Below are positions 22,904-34,860 of a stretch of 64,000 bases of DNA, one piece after another. The DNA comes from Isoetes taiwanensis (Eukaryota; Streptophyta; Lycopodiopsida; Isoetales; Isoetaceae): assembly GCA_021234155.1 (NCBI GenBank), contig JAJEKV010000137.1:885714-949713 (forward strand), written 5' to 3'. The position numbers and the translations under genes were made by a program. The notes under the pieces were generated by a model. That model was not told where the DNA came from. It worked only from the letters and a program-made list of their open reading frames with translations, and ran no database searches. The first letter of the stretch is position 1. Every line of letters begins with the position of its first letter.

Positions 22904-24171
22904 GTTGGGCCGACCTACCGACCTAGCCAATCTGCCGACCTAGGTGGGAGAAGGCCGACCTAGGTGGGGGGGATTCTTTGCCGACCTACTGACCTATTAT
23001 TCCAAAATTCAAGCTTTTATTTTCCTGCAGATAATTTACAAACAACATGTAATACATCTTCAGGAACCACTAATTCTGAATAAATAGCAAATAAAGAGAA
23101 GACTAGACCTTGAACAACTTAGAAACAGCCAAATTATAATTCAAAGAAATAAAAACTATTCAATTCTTAAATTACCTCTTCTAATCCATTGATTCAAGTT
23201 TCGTCCCTAGAGCAGAACCAATAGCAACAAAGATCTTGGTTTGTGTGGATTAACGTCTTGCAAATAGTGTCCACTGCTTATGTTTTACACAATCTGAAAT
23301 CTGAGAGTAAATTTCTGTGATTAGTAGACCAAGCAATATAATCATGAATATTCACCAAATATAATTATTGAACAAATCATTTAACCCAGCAGTTTCATCA
23401 TGATAATGGGTACTATAGTCTTTCTACATGTGTAAACAGTATAGGAAAATAGAGGATTCGAGGGAAAACAGAGGATTAGCTAGAGACAAAATATTTGTTG
23501 TAGATGAACACTTACTTAGGCTAGTGCAGGTTCTACTGCGGTAGTGCATGGAATCTACTCGAGAGGCAAAGGGCAAAACCTTTGAGCCTGCGCCTACATT
23601 CTTAGCTAAGTTATAAATAAATCATCCCTAAGAGGAAATCTATCAAAAACTTGACATTAAACCGACCCTGCTTTGTTAAAAAAAAAAAAGAGGCCGATGA
23701 GGCAAAGTGTTGCGGGCCGCGAGAAGAAATCATGGTCATTGCCAAGAGGTCGATGCCTTGCTCGCCTCTGCAAACTTGGTCGATGCTCTGCTCTGTAGCA
23801 TGCGAGAGGATAAGAAAGGGCGTGAGTATAAGAAATGGCGGTAGCCCGGATAAGAAAGGGAACAGCGAGTATTTTTCCTTTGTATTCGGTTTAGAAACAA
23901 AAATATCATGGAAGCAAGCTTACGATGGCGACTCACACCGTGATTTGGCCATCCTTGCACTAAAATAGAGAGTTGAGTCACGGGGAAAGGATTTGGCTGT
24001 GCCTTTTTGCTCCAAAATCCTCTGTTTCGGCATTCTTGGCGCCCAGGGGATGCAACAATCAAAAAGGGGGGGAAAACATTTTTGGTCGTTTTGACCCAAA
24101 CGACCCACGGTCGGATTAGTCCGACTCCGACCTAGGTCGGAATAGCTCAGAATTTAGGGCCGACCCCCAAC
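22904..24171. mobile_element. Short TIR element of 1.27 kb with CCGACCTA repeats
   Basis: The left end reads 'gttgggccgaccta' and the right end, reverse-complemented, 'gttgggggtcggcc', both flanked by TA (22,902-22,903 and 24,172-24,173), as in TA-inserting elements. Subterminal CCGACCTA/TAGGTCGG motifs recur at both ends (22,912-22,990; 24,117-24,165). The interior has no transposase; an open frame at 23,651-23,968 includes a poly(A)-like run and matches nothing known to me. A non-autonomous insertion is the best reading. The superfamily is uncertain. Confidence 0.5.
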
Positions 24172-24419
24172 TATGATGGTCACTTTAGGTTGAGTTTTCT
24201 TTGTTGCCATTCTATCCCTGCAACAACTTTGAAATTATATATCAGTGGAAGTTCTTCATTGTATCTGCAAAAAACTAAACCAATCCAAATCATAGCATTA
24301 AGTATCCTGAATAGTACTAACTTTAAGAGCTTAGCAATGAACTGCTACTTTTTCCAAATAATTACTAATTGTCATCAACACCAATTACCTTGAGCCCCAT
24401 CATGCGCAAAAAATAGCAA

Positions 24420-24660
24420 ATGCTTAGCATGTCATGCTAAATAGCTGCTAACTCTTTCTAACTTAGCACTGAAATTCATCTTCTTAGCAACCGCCGCTAA
24501 TAACAATTTTAGCCTGCAAGTGTAGCACAAAATTTGCGTTGTTAATATAACCTGCTACTTAGCAAATGTTGCCTGCAAACATAGAACGAAATCACTAAGT
24601 AACTCGTACACAGCACATACTAACTAGCAAGTACTGCCTGCGAAACATAGTACCAATATA
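24420..24660. repeat. Degenerate TTAGC/AACATAGTACC repeat region
   Basis: Irregular units of about 40 bp with 'cttagcaaatgttgcctgc', 'aaacatagaacgaaatc' and 'gcgaaacatagtaccaa'. The same motif resumes after the retroposed insert, at about 25,240-25,280 ('gtcgcaaaacatagtacca'), so the insert split this stretch. Confidence 0.55.
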
Positions 24661-24661
24661 A

Positions 24662-25236
24662 CCTGTTAGTGGGGTGGCATATGATTCTGATGATGAATTC
24701 TCCACTCTTTCCAAAAGGGAGCAAGAAGACATGCTCATTCCGCTAAAGCAGGAAATGATCCATGCTTCAGCCATCAAAAAAGTTCTTAACAGGCCGGATG
24801 CATGGAGGCATAACAACCTGAGACAGTACTTCATGAACCTATATCATAAATGGGAACAGAAACGAGAAGCTCATGTGTTAGTGTTGCTGGATTTTACTAA
24901 CTATCCAGCAGATAAACTTGACCGGCTGCTGAATATGTTTGGCAGAAGAAGAGTTACAAATCTCACAATGCAGGATTTGATTGATGCTCAGTAAACTTAA
25001 GGTTTCCTTAATTCCTCTAAACTATTGCTATATTTTGGATGCATTTTGACAAAGTTAGAGGTTCGGGGAGTCTAGTTGACCCGATTTTTCTACATACTTC
25101 ATTTTATAAGAAGTATGAAGTGAACTCTGAATTATCTATATTAAGTATACCTTCATGGTATGCTACATGATGTAATTCGATCTATGAATACTAAGTTCCA
25201 CCTTGCCTCAAAAAAAAAAAAATAATAATAATAATA
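24662..25236 (+). mobile_element. Retroposed sequence with 3-prime UTR and A/TAA tail
   Basis: An open frame enters from 24,662 without a start and runs to TAA at 24,992, ending FGRRRVTNLTMQDLIDAQ; it contains PDAWRHNNLRQYF and HVLVLLDFTNYPADKLDRLL. About 210 bp of AT-rich sequence then lead to a poly(A) run followed by TAA repeats (25,209-25,236). No intron, truncation at the 5-prime end and a tail are signatures of retroposition. The parent protein is not one I recognise, so it could be a retrocopied host gene or the end of a retroelement ORF. Confidence 0.5.
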
Positions 25237-26540
25237 ATTTGCTAAGCGATTGTCGCAAAACATAGTACCAAATGCTTAACTTCGTTAGCATCAACTATTG
25301 AACTTGCACAACCAAATATTCTGCTTTGTACTTTTCAAAATTTGATGCCAAGCCCAAAAAATTCTAGCTTGAAACATCACACTAATAAAAAGATGAATCA
25401 AAGCAAGATGGAATGCAATCCTCCACACCTGCTACATTCCTTTGTCTTCAATATAGAAGCATGAAATATAATAGAATGGAATCATTTCCACATTATTTAA
25501 CATTCCCAAAGATTTGTTAACAAAGATTAGATGCTTACCACTAAAACAACTTTTCTTGAGTCTGAGAAATTGTTCAGATGAGCAATTTGATCCGAGCTCT
25601 TTACCAAGCAGGGTAATGGGATCTCAATTGTCGGGCAATCGATTGTTTAGAATGGTACAAATAATCGAATTCGATAATTACTGCTGTGGAAGCAGCACAG
25701 TCACAGCAATTCAGTTAACACCCCGTTAATTAGCGCTATTATTTAGGGCTAAAAATGGCATCATTTATGCCACCCGTAGCGTGCGAGGACCCACAGTTAT
25801 ACCCAAACAATGATATTCCGGGGGAGAATGCACCTAAAATGGAATATTTTGAGCTATCACATGAGAACGTGAACTCTGGGGCTCGATAGCGTAGGTCTTC
25901 TTGTTCCAAATCAGAGTTCATTTATTCGCCATTCCTTTTCTAGGTGTTCATGGAATTGTTATGGCGGTGAATCCATTCCTGGGGCTTGTTCACACTGCAT
26001 GTCACACTATCGGAGCTGGCCATATGGTGAACTGGCCAGCACGGCATGTCAGAGACCTCGATGTCGACTCATCACATCCTCCCTTTTCCGGGTAAGGTTT
26101 GATAATTCTACAGCCAAATCTTACCCCGTGGAAAACATTCAATGGCTTCGTAATCCAAACATCAATTTCCAGTGTTTTTTCCCCCCATCTCCCTGGCCTC
26201 AACACGATTTCCCTCCTGAGAACCATACGTGAGGGTTTCCCCACATATGGCTCGAGTTTGGTGGCCCGGTCAGTCTTGGTGGAGCAGGTACATTCCATGA
26301 TAACCATATGCAGCACGAATACAAGATTGCAGTACAAATGAGTAACCTTAAATGGACAATTTCCTGGCCTAAGAGACTTGACTACACATTTGTATTGCAA
26401 TATTGTGCTCTATATTTATTAAAGTCTTGTTATTAATTGTACATGATCAAAATTATTAGGCAGGATGTGGCCTCATTTATTTGCTCTGAAACTAGATAAT
26501 GAGCTTAAGATCTTGGCCTGACCATAGCATTGAGCTCTTT
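25237..26540. other. No recognised gene; contains the right inverted-repeat candidate
   Basis: Holds the resumed repeat near 25,240, the right-hand sequence similar to the left end of the element (25,730-25,890), and otherwise short open frames on both strands (25,739-25,921; 26,002-26,400) without recognisable domains. Confidence 0.5.
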
Positions 26541-26559
26541 AAAGATCTTAAATTGTCTC

Positions 26560-27480
26560 AAGTTATTTTGAGATTCGAGATGGACTTATGTTCTGCAATG
26601 GGTTTTTATATGTTGATGGTGTTTTTTGGCTTCGGGTTCTTCAGGCTTGTCATGTTTCACCTATAGCTGGACATTCTGGAATAGCCGAACTCTTGAACTT
26701 ATTAGTCCGTCTCGGCTCCGCCATTCTGCTGAAGCTTTTGTTCGATCATGTGACAGTTTGATGTTGAGCGAAGGCTCTGAGACATCTTCCTCATGATCTT
26801 CTTCAGCCTTTACAATTTTCAACTGGACCTTGGAGGGGCATTTCTGTGGATTTTATTTGGGTGCTACCACTCTATCAAGGTCAGGATGCCATCATGGTCG
26901 TGCTGATTGATTCTCTAAGATGGCTCGTTTCATTCCTTACAACGTCGCCATCACCAATGAGGGCTTTTTTTTGTGAAGTAGTTAGACTCCATGGATTGTC
27001 AGACATCATTATTAGTGATCCTGGACCTCAGTTCGTCGCAAGTTTTTGAAAGAGAATCTTGGAGCTATTGCATGTCGGATGCTTGTTGACTTTCGGCCAT
27101 CATCCAGAAATTAATGGAGCAGGAAGAGCTAGCTAATCAGCCTTTGAAACAATATTTGAGATTCTTTATCAATTACCACCAGGATAATTGAGTCAATTGG
27201 ATTCCATTAGCTGAGTTTGCCTATAATAACTCAATATATGTTTCCACTGGCCAGACTCTATTTCTTCCAAAGTTTGACCATCATCCTCGTTGGTTTGTTA
27301 CTGCTGCTAGATATGAATCTATCAATCCCTAGACTTGGAAACTCGAAGTTTTTTAATCAGATCTTCAGCACCATCTTAGCCGACACAAGAACACTATCAA
27401 CATTATGTTGATGGCGGATTTACATCGTCAAGAAGCTCCTATATTTCATGTTGGTGACCTTATCTAGTTTTTACATAGGA
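26560..27480 (+). pseudogene. Ty3/gypsy polyprotein relic (integrase region)
   Basis: Across several frames the order of a gypsy integrase is preserved. CHVSPIAGHSGIAEL is the H2C2-proximal region. PHDLLQPLQFSTGPWRGISVDFIWVLPL and GQDAIMVVLIDSL carry the first core Asp, and VVRLHGLSDIIISDPGPQFVASF the second. A degraded HPEINGAGR segment corresponds to the usual HPQTDGQTER. Further on are AEFAYNN-like and GDL(I/V) segments. Numerous stops and frameshifts make it non-functional. A repeated 'acaagggcatttaataattt' motif (about 27,740-27,830) may be LTR or 3-prime flank sequence, but no LTR pair is visible. Confidence 0.8.
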
Positions 27481-27839
27481 ACCTCCTCACCACACATTCC
27501 TGCAAGAAGTTTGACTATTGGTAACCTAGAATATGGCTCATGTTGTGTTCTGGCTCGAGCTCCCTCCAGCTATTCGTTTACATCTAGTATTTTATATTTC
27601 ACTATTTGAGCCATATGCCCCTAATCCCTTTCCAGATCGAGTTCCCAGATCGCCCCATTAGTGAAATTCAATGATCAGGAAGAGTTCGAGGCTCTGGAGA
27701 TGTTCGACTCGAAGTTTTGTGCGCAGGCACAAAACAAAGTACATGGGCATTTAATAATTTAATAAAATACAAGGGCATTTTAATAATTTTGCCAACATAC
27801 AAGGGTATTTTTATAATTTACCCTAGTTAGTTTGTATTG

Positions 27840-28981
27840 GTATCGATCTAATGTGGTTCCAACACAAAACATCCGTGCCTAGCATTGATAAATTTGTGCC
27901 TCTAATTCTCAAGACACTTGAAAAGAAAAATTAAATTAAATGGCAACAAATTTACTCCTGGAAGCAAAAACATGCCCATAGTACCCATAATTCTCGAGCC
28001 ACTTCACAAAAAACTTAGATGGCAACAGATCTACCAATTTATTCATCATAATTGATATGGAAAAAGGATGATTTAGAATCATCTAAAAATAATTGGTAAG
28101 CATAAGTATAAACGTGGAAAATAAGCATAAATGTGGAAATTGTAGTGCATATCACACTTTGGGAGTTAAAAATGTACCATTGGAGGGGCAATTTCAGCAC
28201 TTCCTGTCACAAATTAAGCTCAAGTTATTCTGCATTATGGTCATGCACGATTTATATAAGTGCTAAGGACTAATGGTGTGCAATTACTTGTTAAATATAG
28301 ATCTCAAAAAGTATAGATAGTAACTCCTTTGTCAAACAGAGATAAAATGCATTATCCTAGTATAGAGTCCATGGGTCAAAAAAAATATATAATAGCTAGA
28401 GATTGTGAACCTCTGGAGATATAAAACTACAATACAGATGGTCAAGTGTCATGTAGAGAATTAAGGCAATGAATAAATTGTGAATGCCATTTTATATACA
28501 TCTTTAATGACAGCAGCCGAGCCATGACAATCTGTACCATCGAATAAAGAATATTGTATCTATAGAACATTACAAAGCATTATGCTAAATAGACGACCAT
28601 AAACTTAGTGTGAGAAGGAATTTTCCATTCGTAAAAATACATTGCAACATGTCCTGCCTTTGTATCTTCACTACTATCCAAACTGCTATTGGAGCAGGGA
28701 TGACTATTCAATGCATAAACAAAGTTTTCATTAAAGTGTAAAGATTTTCAACTACTGCTCTTCCAAATCATAATAACAAACAGTTATGCACCTACAAAGA
28801 TTAGATTTATTTGCCAGAACATTATGAAGTACCATCCAGCTTACCATGTTTTTTTGAGAATCCAAGTCTTGATGCATTCATTAATTCAATGATAAAACTC
28901 AAGTGGCCAGATTCTCACAATTTCTGGTGCATCAACAAACGAACTTCACTATCTTTTTGTATCCTAACCTAGTAGAATATA
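27840..28981. other. AT-rich intergenic; nothing recognised
   Basis: No open frame of note on either strand and no clear repeat structure. The right boundary is the Helitron end, with the host base A at 28,981. Confidence 0.6.
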
Positions 28982-29432
28982 CTAGAAAATTGCCCACCTT
29001 CGGTGGGCTTTCCTTGTGGTTGTATATGAAGACTGGGACACTAATGCGTTATGTATGAATGGGTTACATTTGATATGAGATGTTAAATTGAAATATGTCG
29101 AGATAATATCTATTAGATATTTAATGGAAAATTGAATCATAATCGTTGGATGCCAATGTATTGCGTAGTTTTTGTGTTGGATTTTAGCATTTATATTTTG
29201 TTTGATAAAATCTTTGATTCGCCTATGTATTGTATTGGATTAATGTCTTGAATTGTAATTTTCTGTCGGTTCTAATTCACGTAGTTTTCGTGTTGTACAG
29301 ATAGTTGGAATTTATGTAGAACCCATTTTGCTTTTTCCAGAATTTGTTGGTATAATTTGCCTTCGTTATCCTAGAGACATGAAATCAGATCAGTTTGTTC
29401 AATTGCTTTGTTACATATGATATTTATTGTAC

Positions 29433-29545
29433 CTGGGTTCTTATTTCATGCAGTTCATTGGCATTGCATCCTAGAATTTTTTCTGCTTCGTCGTTGAAAG
29501 TGGTGGCCCAAACTTCCCCACTTGAGTCTATCAGTTTTGCATAAA
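29433..29545 (-). pseudogene. RPA1 (RPA70)-like exon inside the Helitron
   Basis: The minus-strand frame reads LIDSSGEVWATTFNDEAEKI then LGCNANELHEIRTQ, followed by a GT donor. This matches the segment of the RPA large-subunit C-terminal OB-fold (DHTGxxWxxxFxExAExxLGxxAxEL) in plant RPA1 proteins. Plant Helitrons are known to carry RPA1-like genes, so this may be a remnant of the autonomous element rather than a captured host exon. Neighbouring exons were not found. Confidence 0.6.
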
Positions 29546-30095
29546 AAATATATGTAAATTGTATATTCATTTAGAATGGAAAGTTGTTTGGTATATTGAT
29601 TTTAATCAATTGTTTTGGAATGGTATTTATTAATTCTTGCCTTTTAGAAATTGATGTGTTGATATAAACTGACCTATCCATTTCATCAAGTCCTCTTCCA
29701 AGCATCACCGATCCAAGTAGAGCGTGGCCACATGCTGCCAATAAGGTGTTGAGTAACATAGCTTGAATATAATGGTTTCTTGATATTATAAAAAATAAAC
29801 AAACTTTACAGCGGTGAAAGACATTGATGTTTCTAGCCTTCATCTTTTAATTTAAACCAAGAGAGCAAAACTATTCTAGTTTAGCAACTATTCTAATACC
29901 TAACAAAACTTCAAGCAATAATTAATAGATGATAGAGCTTATGCATCTAGCAATATCAGTTGAGAAAGTATCAGAACATATGTCTCCCATGACATTAGTT
30001 CCAATTCCAATGTTACCTTCTTGAATCATTCCAGCAAATCATATTCAAGGGGGCGTCACCTTGTGGAACTTGTCAAAACCACGTGCATCAATGGG

Positions 30096-30205
30096 AGGGG
30101 GCAATTTTTTACCCTTTTCCGTATGTATACTAGGGGCCATAGGGGTTTTGGGATGTTCTCCTAGTTGTAAAACCATACGGAAAGGGGTCAAATTTGCCTA
30201 TCAGA
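30096..30205. repeat. Small inverted repeat (possible MITE)
   Basis: 'gcaattttttacccttttcc' followed by 'gtatg' at about 30,101 is matched by the reverse complement of 'catacggaaaggggtcaaat' near 30,176-30,199, giving arms of about 24 bp around a 75-bp loop. Just outside, 'gtatactaggggttttttgg' echoes 'gtatactaggggccatagg' within the loop. Confidence 0.6.
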
Positions 30206-30996
30206 AACACGTATACTAGGGGTTTTTTGGCTATCCTATGCATGCAGGTGGCATATCTCTTATAAAGAAGGTGGATCCCCGGGATCATATTAATCAATAT
30301 AAATAATACAAAGTAAATTATCAAATTAATATGAACAAACACTGCATTTCAATAACCAAATTATATAAGCAAAAGTAATTTTTTCAAAAGCATAACCATG
30401 TTCAAATAAAAGCGGACAACAGAAATCTTCTCAAACTGTCGATGGGCAATATGTATGATTGTAGACAGAGTATAAGAAATATTTGAACAATACTAAAATA
30501 TGCCATGGCAAATGTGTTATGCCAACGTATTATGATAAGCGGTATTTGATGCAACTCAAGGAATCTTGACAAATGGTTTTGGGCTAGTTCTTCAACTGCA
30601 TCTAACCAAATACCTCTAACCAAATACCTCGATTGCTCATAGTACCTGCAAACTTTGCTGCTTAGGAGTAGCCACAACATGCGGATGAAAGGATGCATTT
30701 TCTAAACAAAGAGTGCCCCTTCACTTTTTTAAACGTGTTATTTCACGTTCAACCCGAACATGATCTATGTTTATTTCTATGCCTTGCTCATAGAAAGACT
30801 ATCAATGTGCTGCAAGACAAGCTGGCATTTAGAGTTTAATTCTGACATCTAGAGTCGAGGATTTTTTTTTGGCATGAAGGAGTGTGTTCTTTTCCCATGG
30901 ATTCCTTAAATGGCATGTGTTATCACCTAGATGTAACAAAATATGTCTATGTGTGGCTTCATGGGCTGTTTCACGTGTTAATATAGACATGATCTT

Positions 30997-31100
30997 CTCT
31001 TTTTTGTTTTTTGAACTGTCAAATGCAAATGACTTTGGGCCATTCATTCTCTTTCTTGTTTTTTGAACTGTCAAATGCAAATGACTTTGGGCCATTCATT
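30997..31100. repeat. Two-copy tandem duplication, about 52 bp
   Basis: The unit running from 'gttttttgaactgtcaaatg' to 'ttgggccattcatt' occurs twice head to tail with a single difference (ctcttttttg against ctctttcttg). Non-coding. Confidence 0.85.
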
Positions 31101-31980
31101 CAAACGATCAGGCCCTCATCAGCATTAAGTTATACCCTTGGCTCTTTACGTTGGTAACATGAAATTCCGTACTCAAAATCCAATTAGATGGCCACTTGCT
31201 ATAGCGAAATCATATTTACATGGTTTACCTCTGTCTAAGCGACTGAATACTTAAAAGTCTAACCTTGATCTTGCGCTGCATATGTCAATCTACGCAGATG
31301 GAAAATCAGTTAACCGAATAAGGTCATTACTTGCAATGAGAAACATATCATGCCCAGAGGAGCAGCTTCGTGCAATCAAAAATCTAGCTTGAGGAGACAG
31401 AAATGAAAGAGAGTTACCTTTGAAAAGAAAGCACGGAGCAGTATTATCCTTTATAGGCATGCATGGTATGATCCCTTGAATGCAAACCTCGACCCAAGAA
31501 TATTGCGCAAAAACAAAGTGAATGAGTTAATAGCATGACAAATGACCTGTAATATGAAATTAATAGCGGATCATCGAATACCTTCCTCCATTTAACATGG
31601 CTTGTCCGAAAGCAACATTTTATGCAATAGATTCTCTTTCTTCATCACATCAATAAAGGCAAAAAGTGCAATGTATACTTGCTTGAAACACAACCCAGGA
31701 GAGTGGTCTAGTCATGTTAACATGTAGAGGCCTATGATGACTGCAACAGAACAAAGAAATAGGTTATGGAGTCCCTAAACAACCTGAAACAACATATCTC
31801 CAACACGTCTTACCTGCCATAGATGAAACAGAATGGAGAGATCCTCTAGAATTATTAAGAGAACATGCTCATCTGCTCTATCCGCCACAACAATAAATAG
31901 AACTTGATATGAACCTATTTTCTCTTACCCTCCTCCGAACACAGATTTCTAGATCATTTCTAGAAACTGTTTGAAAGCAA

Positions 31981-32290
31981 TAGGAAGGAAGGAAGGAAGG
32001 AAGTATATTTTTACGTCGCACCACAAAGGCAGCGTCACGAAGGACATGCGACCACAAGTACAAAGAAAACAAAAATACATTGCATGGGGTTAAGCTCGCG
32101 GAGCACCATGGCCCGGATTAAAACCCCCATCGGGAAAAAACCGTTGCCATGATGACCACAGATTCAAAGCTATCTTTCTTTGCAAAAGCAACAAGCATAC
32201 CTCCAACAAACAGAACTTCAACAAACGCCCCGAACCGTAACCTCTTCACGCCTAGGTGCCGAGTATGTGCGGACTCATGCACGCGCTAAA
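31981..32290 (-). mobile_element. Retroposon 3-prime end with GGAA-type tail
   Basis: Begins with five GGAA units, then sequence sharing 'ggattaaaacccccatcggg' and 'aaaaaaccgttg' with the elements near 49,600 and 51,090. Read on the minus strand, these are 3-prime ends of a LINE/SINE-like family terminating in a simple repeat. No ORF survives. Confidence 0.45.
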
Positions 32291-32940
32291 CCTCCATCCT
32301 CATCAAACCGGGGCAAATAGATGCCGATGCGTAGATCCCGGTGCAAACGAGTAACTCGATCAAACCACTAGACCATAGAGCTGCCCTGCAAAACGTAGAG
32401 TCCCAAAACCCCCATAGCAACGATTCTGTATAAAAGGCGGTGGACCTGTGGAGGGCAATGAAGCTGAAAACCAACGCGATCCAATAAGCCCAAGCGCCGT
32501 AAGTCCAGGCGCCAGTGGAAGCGCCTGGAAAAACGCCTCGGAGAAGTCGCCGGAGGAGGTGCATCCTCCAGCCTGCGCCAAGCGCGACACTTCGCCTCCA
32601 TCGCGGTGCTCGGCTCACAAGCATGCTCGCAGCTCCTTCGCCAGCATGCTTTGGTGCTCGCGAGCACCGGGTCCGCCTCGTGACGCCATCCATCCTTTGC
32701 CGGGGCCAGGGCGCCATCCATCCTTTGCCGAGGGAGGCTCGGGCAGCGCCTGTGCACCCTCAGGCGCTGAAGCAATCCGTTGATGCTGCCACAACCCCAA
32801 AGCAATCCGTTCAGGCTGCCAAGAAAATCCCCAATCCGGTCATGCAACCCCGCCCCACTAAAATGCTTATAACTCGCGAAATATGGCTCTGATTGACCTG
32901 AAATTTTGTTGAAGATAGAGGGCGCAAATACCTTCAATTT
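32290..32940. other. GC-rich island with overlapping open frames
   Basis: Markedly richer in GC than its surroundings, with several long open frames on both strands (the longest on the minus strand, 32,368-32,937). Their composition (Arg, Pro, Ala, Ser) is that of GC-rich noncoding sequence. 'catccatcctttgccg' occurs twice (about 32,686 and 32,716), as does 'caatccgttgatgctgcc'-like sequence (about 32,775 and 32,803). No domain recognised. Probably a retroposon body or captured fragment within the Helitron. Confidence 0.4.
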
Positions 32941-34220
32941 GATATGCGGTAACGGCCCGGTGAAGATCGGGTTGTGGAGTTATGCTCAATCAAAGTTTCA
33001 AGGCTGGGCCATGGGGCGTCGGCGCCGGCCGAAACGGATAGAACAGAGCAAAAGGTCGTTGGAGGCAAAAGGCATATGGAAAAAATATGCAGAATCATTT
33101 GGTGTTCCGAATAGAAATAATCCCTGTTTGCCACTGCCTGATTTCTAATGTGCAGGTTTCTGAATTTCTAAATAGATACTCTCACTACAACTTTGGATAA
33201 CATTTTTGCAAGAAGAGAGCTTGCATCCGCAATTTATGATCATTATAGAGCCAAAGCTTAGAGATCATTACACAACCATTATTAAATATTTCAATGCATG
33301 AATCTATCTAGTTACATAGTTATCTACCAATTTTTGCATTCCTCAAGGTAGATTTCAAATAACCAACTGATTTGATGCAAATGGCGCAATCATTGACTCA
33401 AGATACTGGAAGATGTTACTATGGGATATCTTTGTCGCATCCCAACCTGGAGTTCAACATTTATGATTACATGTAGAATTATAGAGGACAATAGTTACAA
33501 AGAAATACCTGGAAATGTAGAAGCTTAATAGGAGAAGGATTTGTGTAGAAGATAGATGAAATGCTGCAAATATAAGTCCATGTCCCATGTGAAGCCCATA
33601 AAATTTTTCATAGAGAAAGATGAGCATAAGTAATGAACGAATTAAGAGTCAGCCTTAAAGGAATAATAATTTAGATGCTTTTGAAGAAAAAATGTACCCA
33701 ACATTTCTGAAAATGTTATTGGATAGTTTTAATCTACTTAAGCATTTCAAAATGCACAGTTATGTTAAAAAGCTTAATACTTTGGAGTCTTCCCTCCGTA
33801 TAGAAACTATATTGCAGTGTGTAATAATAAAGATCATGTAATCTGCATAGAAAACTATCTTGCAGTGTGTAATAGTAAAGATCATGTAACCAGATGTGAA
33901 TATAATTATTTAAAAGCCGGAAGTCTAACCTAAAAAAGAACTTTATTTCTATGGAAGTCTAATCACAGTACGGTTTTCATGTGGGGTAGTGTAGTGAAAG
34001 GGCTAAAACAAATATAAGAAACATGTTTTACCTTAGAATAGAGGACGAATTTACAGATTCTGGCCAAGCAAGCCACACTTTTATCCTGGACTCCAATAAA
34101 AAAGAACTCCAAACACCAAGAAGTTCAAATAAGAACCGTGTAGAAGTCGTGTAGAAGTCCTGTATCTCAATAACCTATTTCCAATACCAAATCCAATATC
34201 CTGAGAAGCAGAAGTAATAA

Positions 34221-34333
34221 TTCTAAAACCTAAAAAAAATTAAAACCAACAATACCATGATACTGTAAGTAAGAGTTTCTAAAACCTAAAAAAAATTAAA
34301 ACCAACAATACCATGATACTATAAGTAAGAGTT
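34221..34333. repeat. Two-copy tandem duplication, about 56 bp
   Basis: 'ttctaaaacctaaaaaaaat' through 'accatgatact(g/a)taag' repeats head to tail, differing at one base. Confidence 0.85.
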
Positions 34334-34726
34334 TGAAGGAATTTCATGCAACAGCAGAATATGATCTCACAAACAGCAGAATATGATCTCACAAACAGCC
34401 ACTTCAGAAACTGGGAAAGAGGTTCATGCATGATGTGATCACCACCATAGCAAAAAAGGGGCTTATGAGCCGGAATTTCTTACAACACATAGATCACATT
34501 AATGTGCTAGGGAGTGGCAACACCAGACTGCTTGACTGCTTGATCGAGCCAAGTTGTTCGGAATGGATGTGGATAGCTCCCTTCCGGATGAATGGCTTAA
34601 CCGAAAAGCCACGGCAAAAAATAATTTTGCGCCCTTCCATTTTTATCCTTATATATTATAAAAAATGGTTCAAATTATACTACGTGGCACAATCTAGTCC
34701 GTTTGATTGTGGCAGAAGCATGAACA

Positions 34727-34860
34727 GACAAATCTGGGACCGTCGATCGGGGTGGAGGGACATTGGGACGATCTCGACCGTCGATCGGGCATGAAAAGAC
34801 AAATCTGGGCCGTCGATCGGGGTGGAGGGACGTTGGGACGATCTCGACCTTCGATCGGGC
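34727..34860. repeat. Two-copy tandem duplication, about 70 bp, near the Helitron 5-prime end
   Basis: 'gacaaatctggg' then 'ccgtcgatcggggtggaggg' and 'ttgggacgatctcgacc' occurs twice. It lies within 170 bp of the Helitron start. A 'ccttatatattataaaaaat' at about 34,648 is inverted relative to the terminal 'ttttataatatagg'. Confidence 0.8.

Larger units (their letters stand above)
9278..25890. mobile_element. Candidate composite DNA transposon with two transposases and cargo
   Basis: Proposed extent of copy 2. At the left, reading inward, are 'gagatccccgagcttcacgt', 'ggtcctcgcatgttacgg' and 'ctcatttttag'. At the right, on the minus strand and also reading inward, are 'gagccccagagttcacgt', 'ggtcctcgcacgctacgg' and 'gccatttttagcc'. 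The order is conserved and spacing differs by indels, as in old terminal or subterminal inverted repeats. Between them lie the two convergent transposases, the TTGAC arrays and the FCP1-like cargo gene. Exact termini and target-site duplication were not identified, so the ends are approximate. The parts could instead be independent insertions. Confidence 0.4.

Noticed and set aside
29571-29843. PPR repeat (LLNTLLAACGH) captured in the Helitron
   Set aside because: Only one phrase resembles a PPR; no 35-residue periodicity follows.
32368-32937. A 190-codon gene in the GC-rich island
   Set aside because: Overlapping long frames on both strands and Arg/Pro/Ala-rich composition are what GC-rich noncoding DNA gives; internal direct repeats support this.
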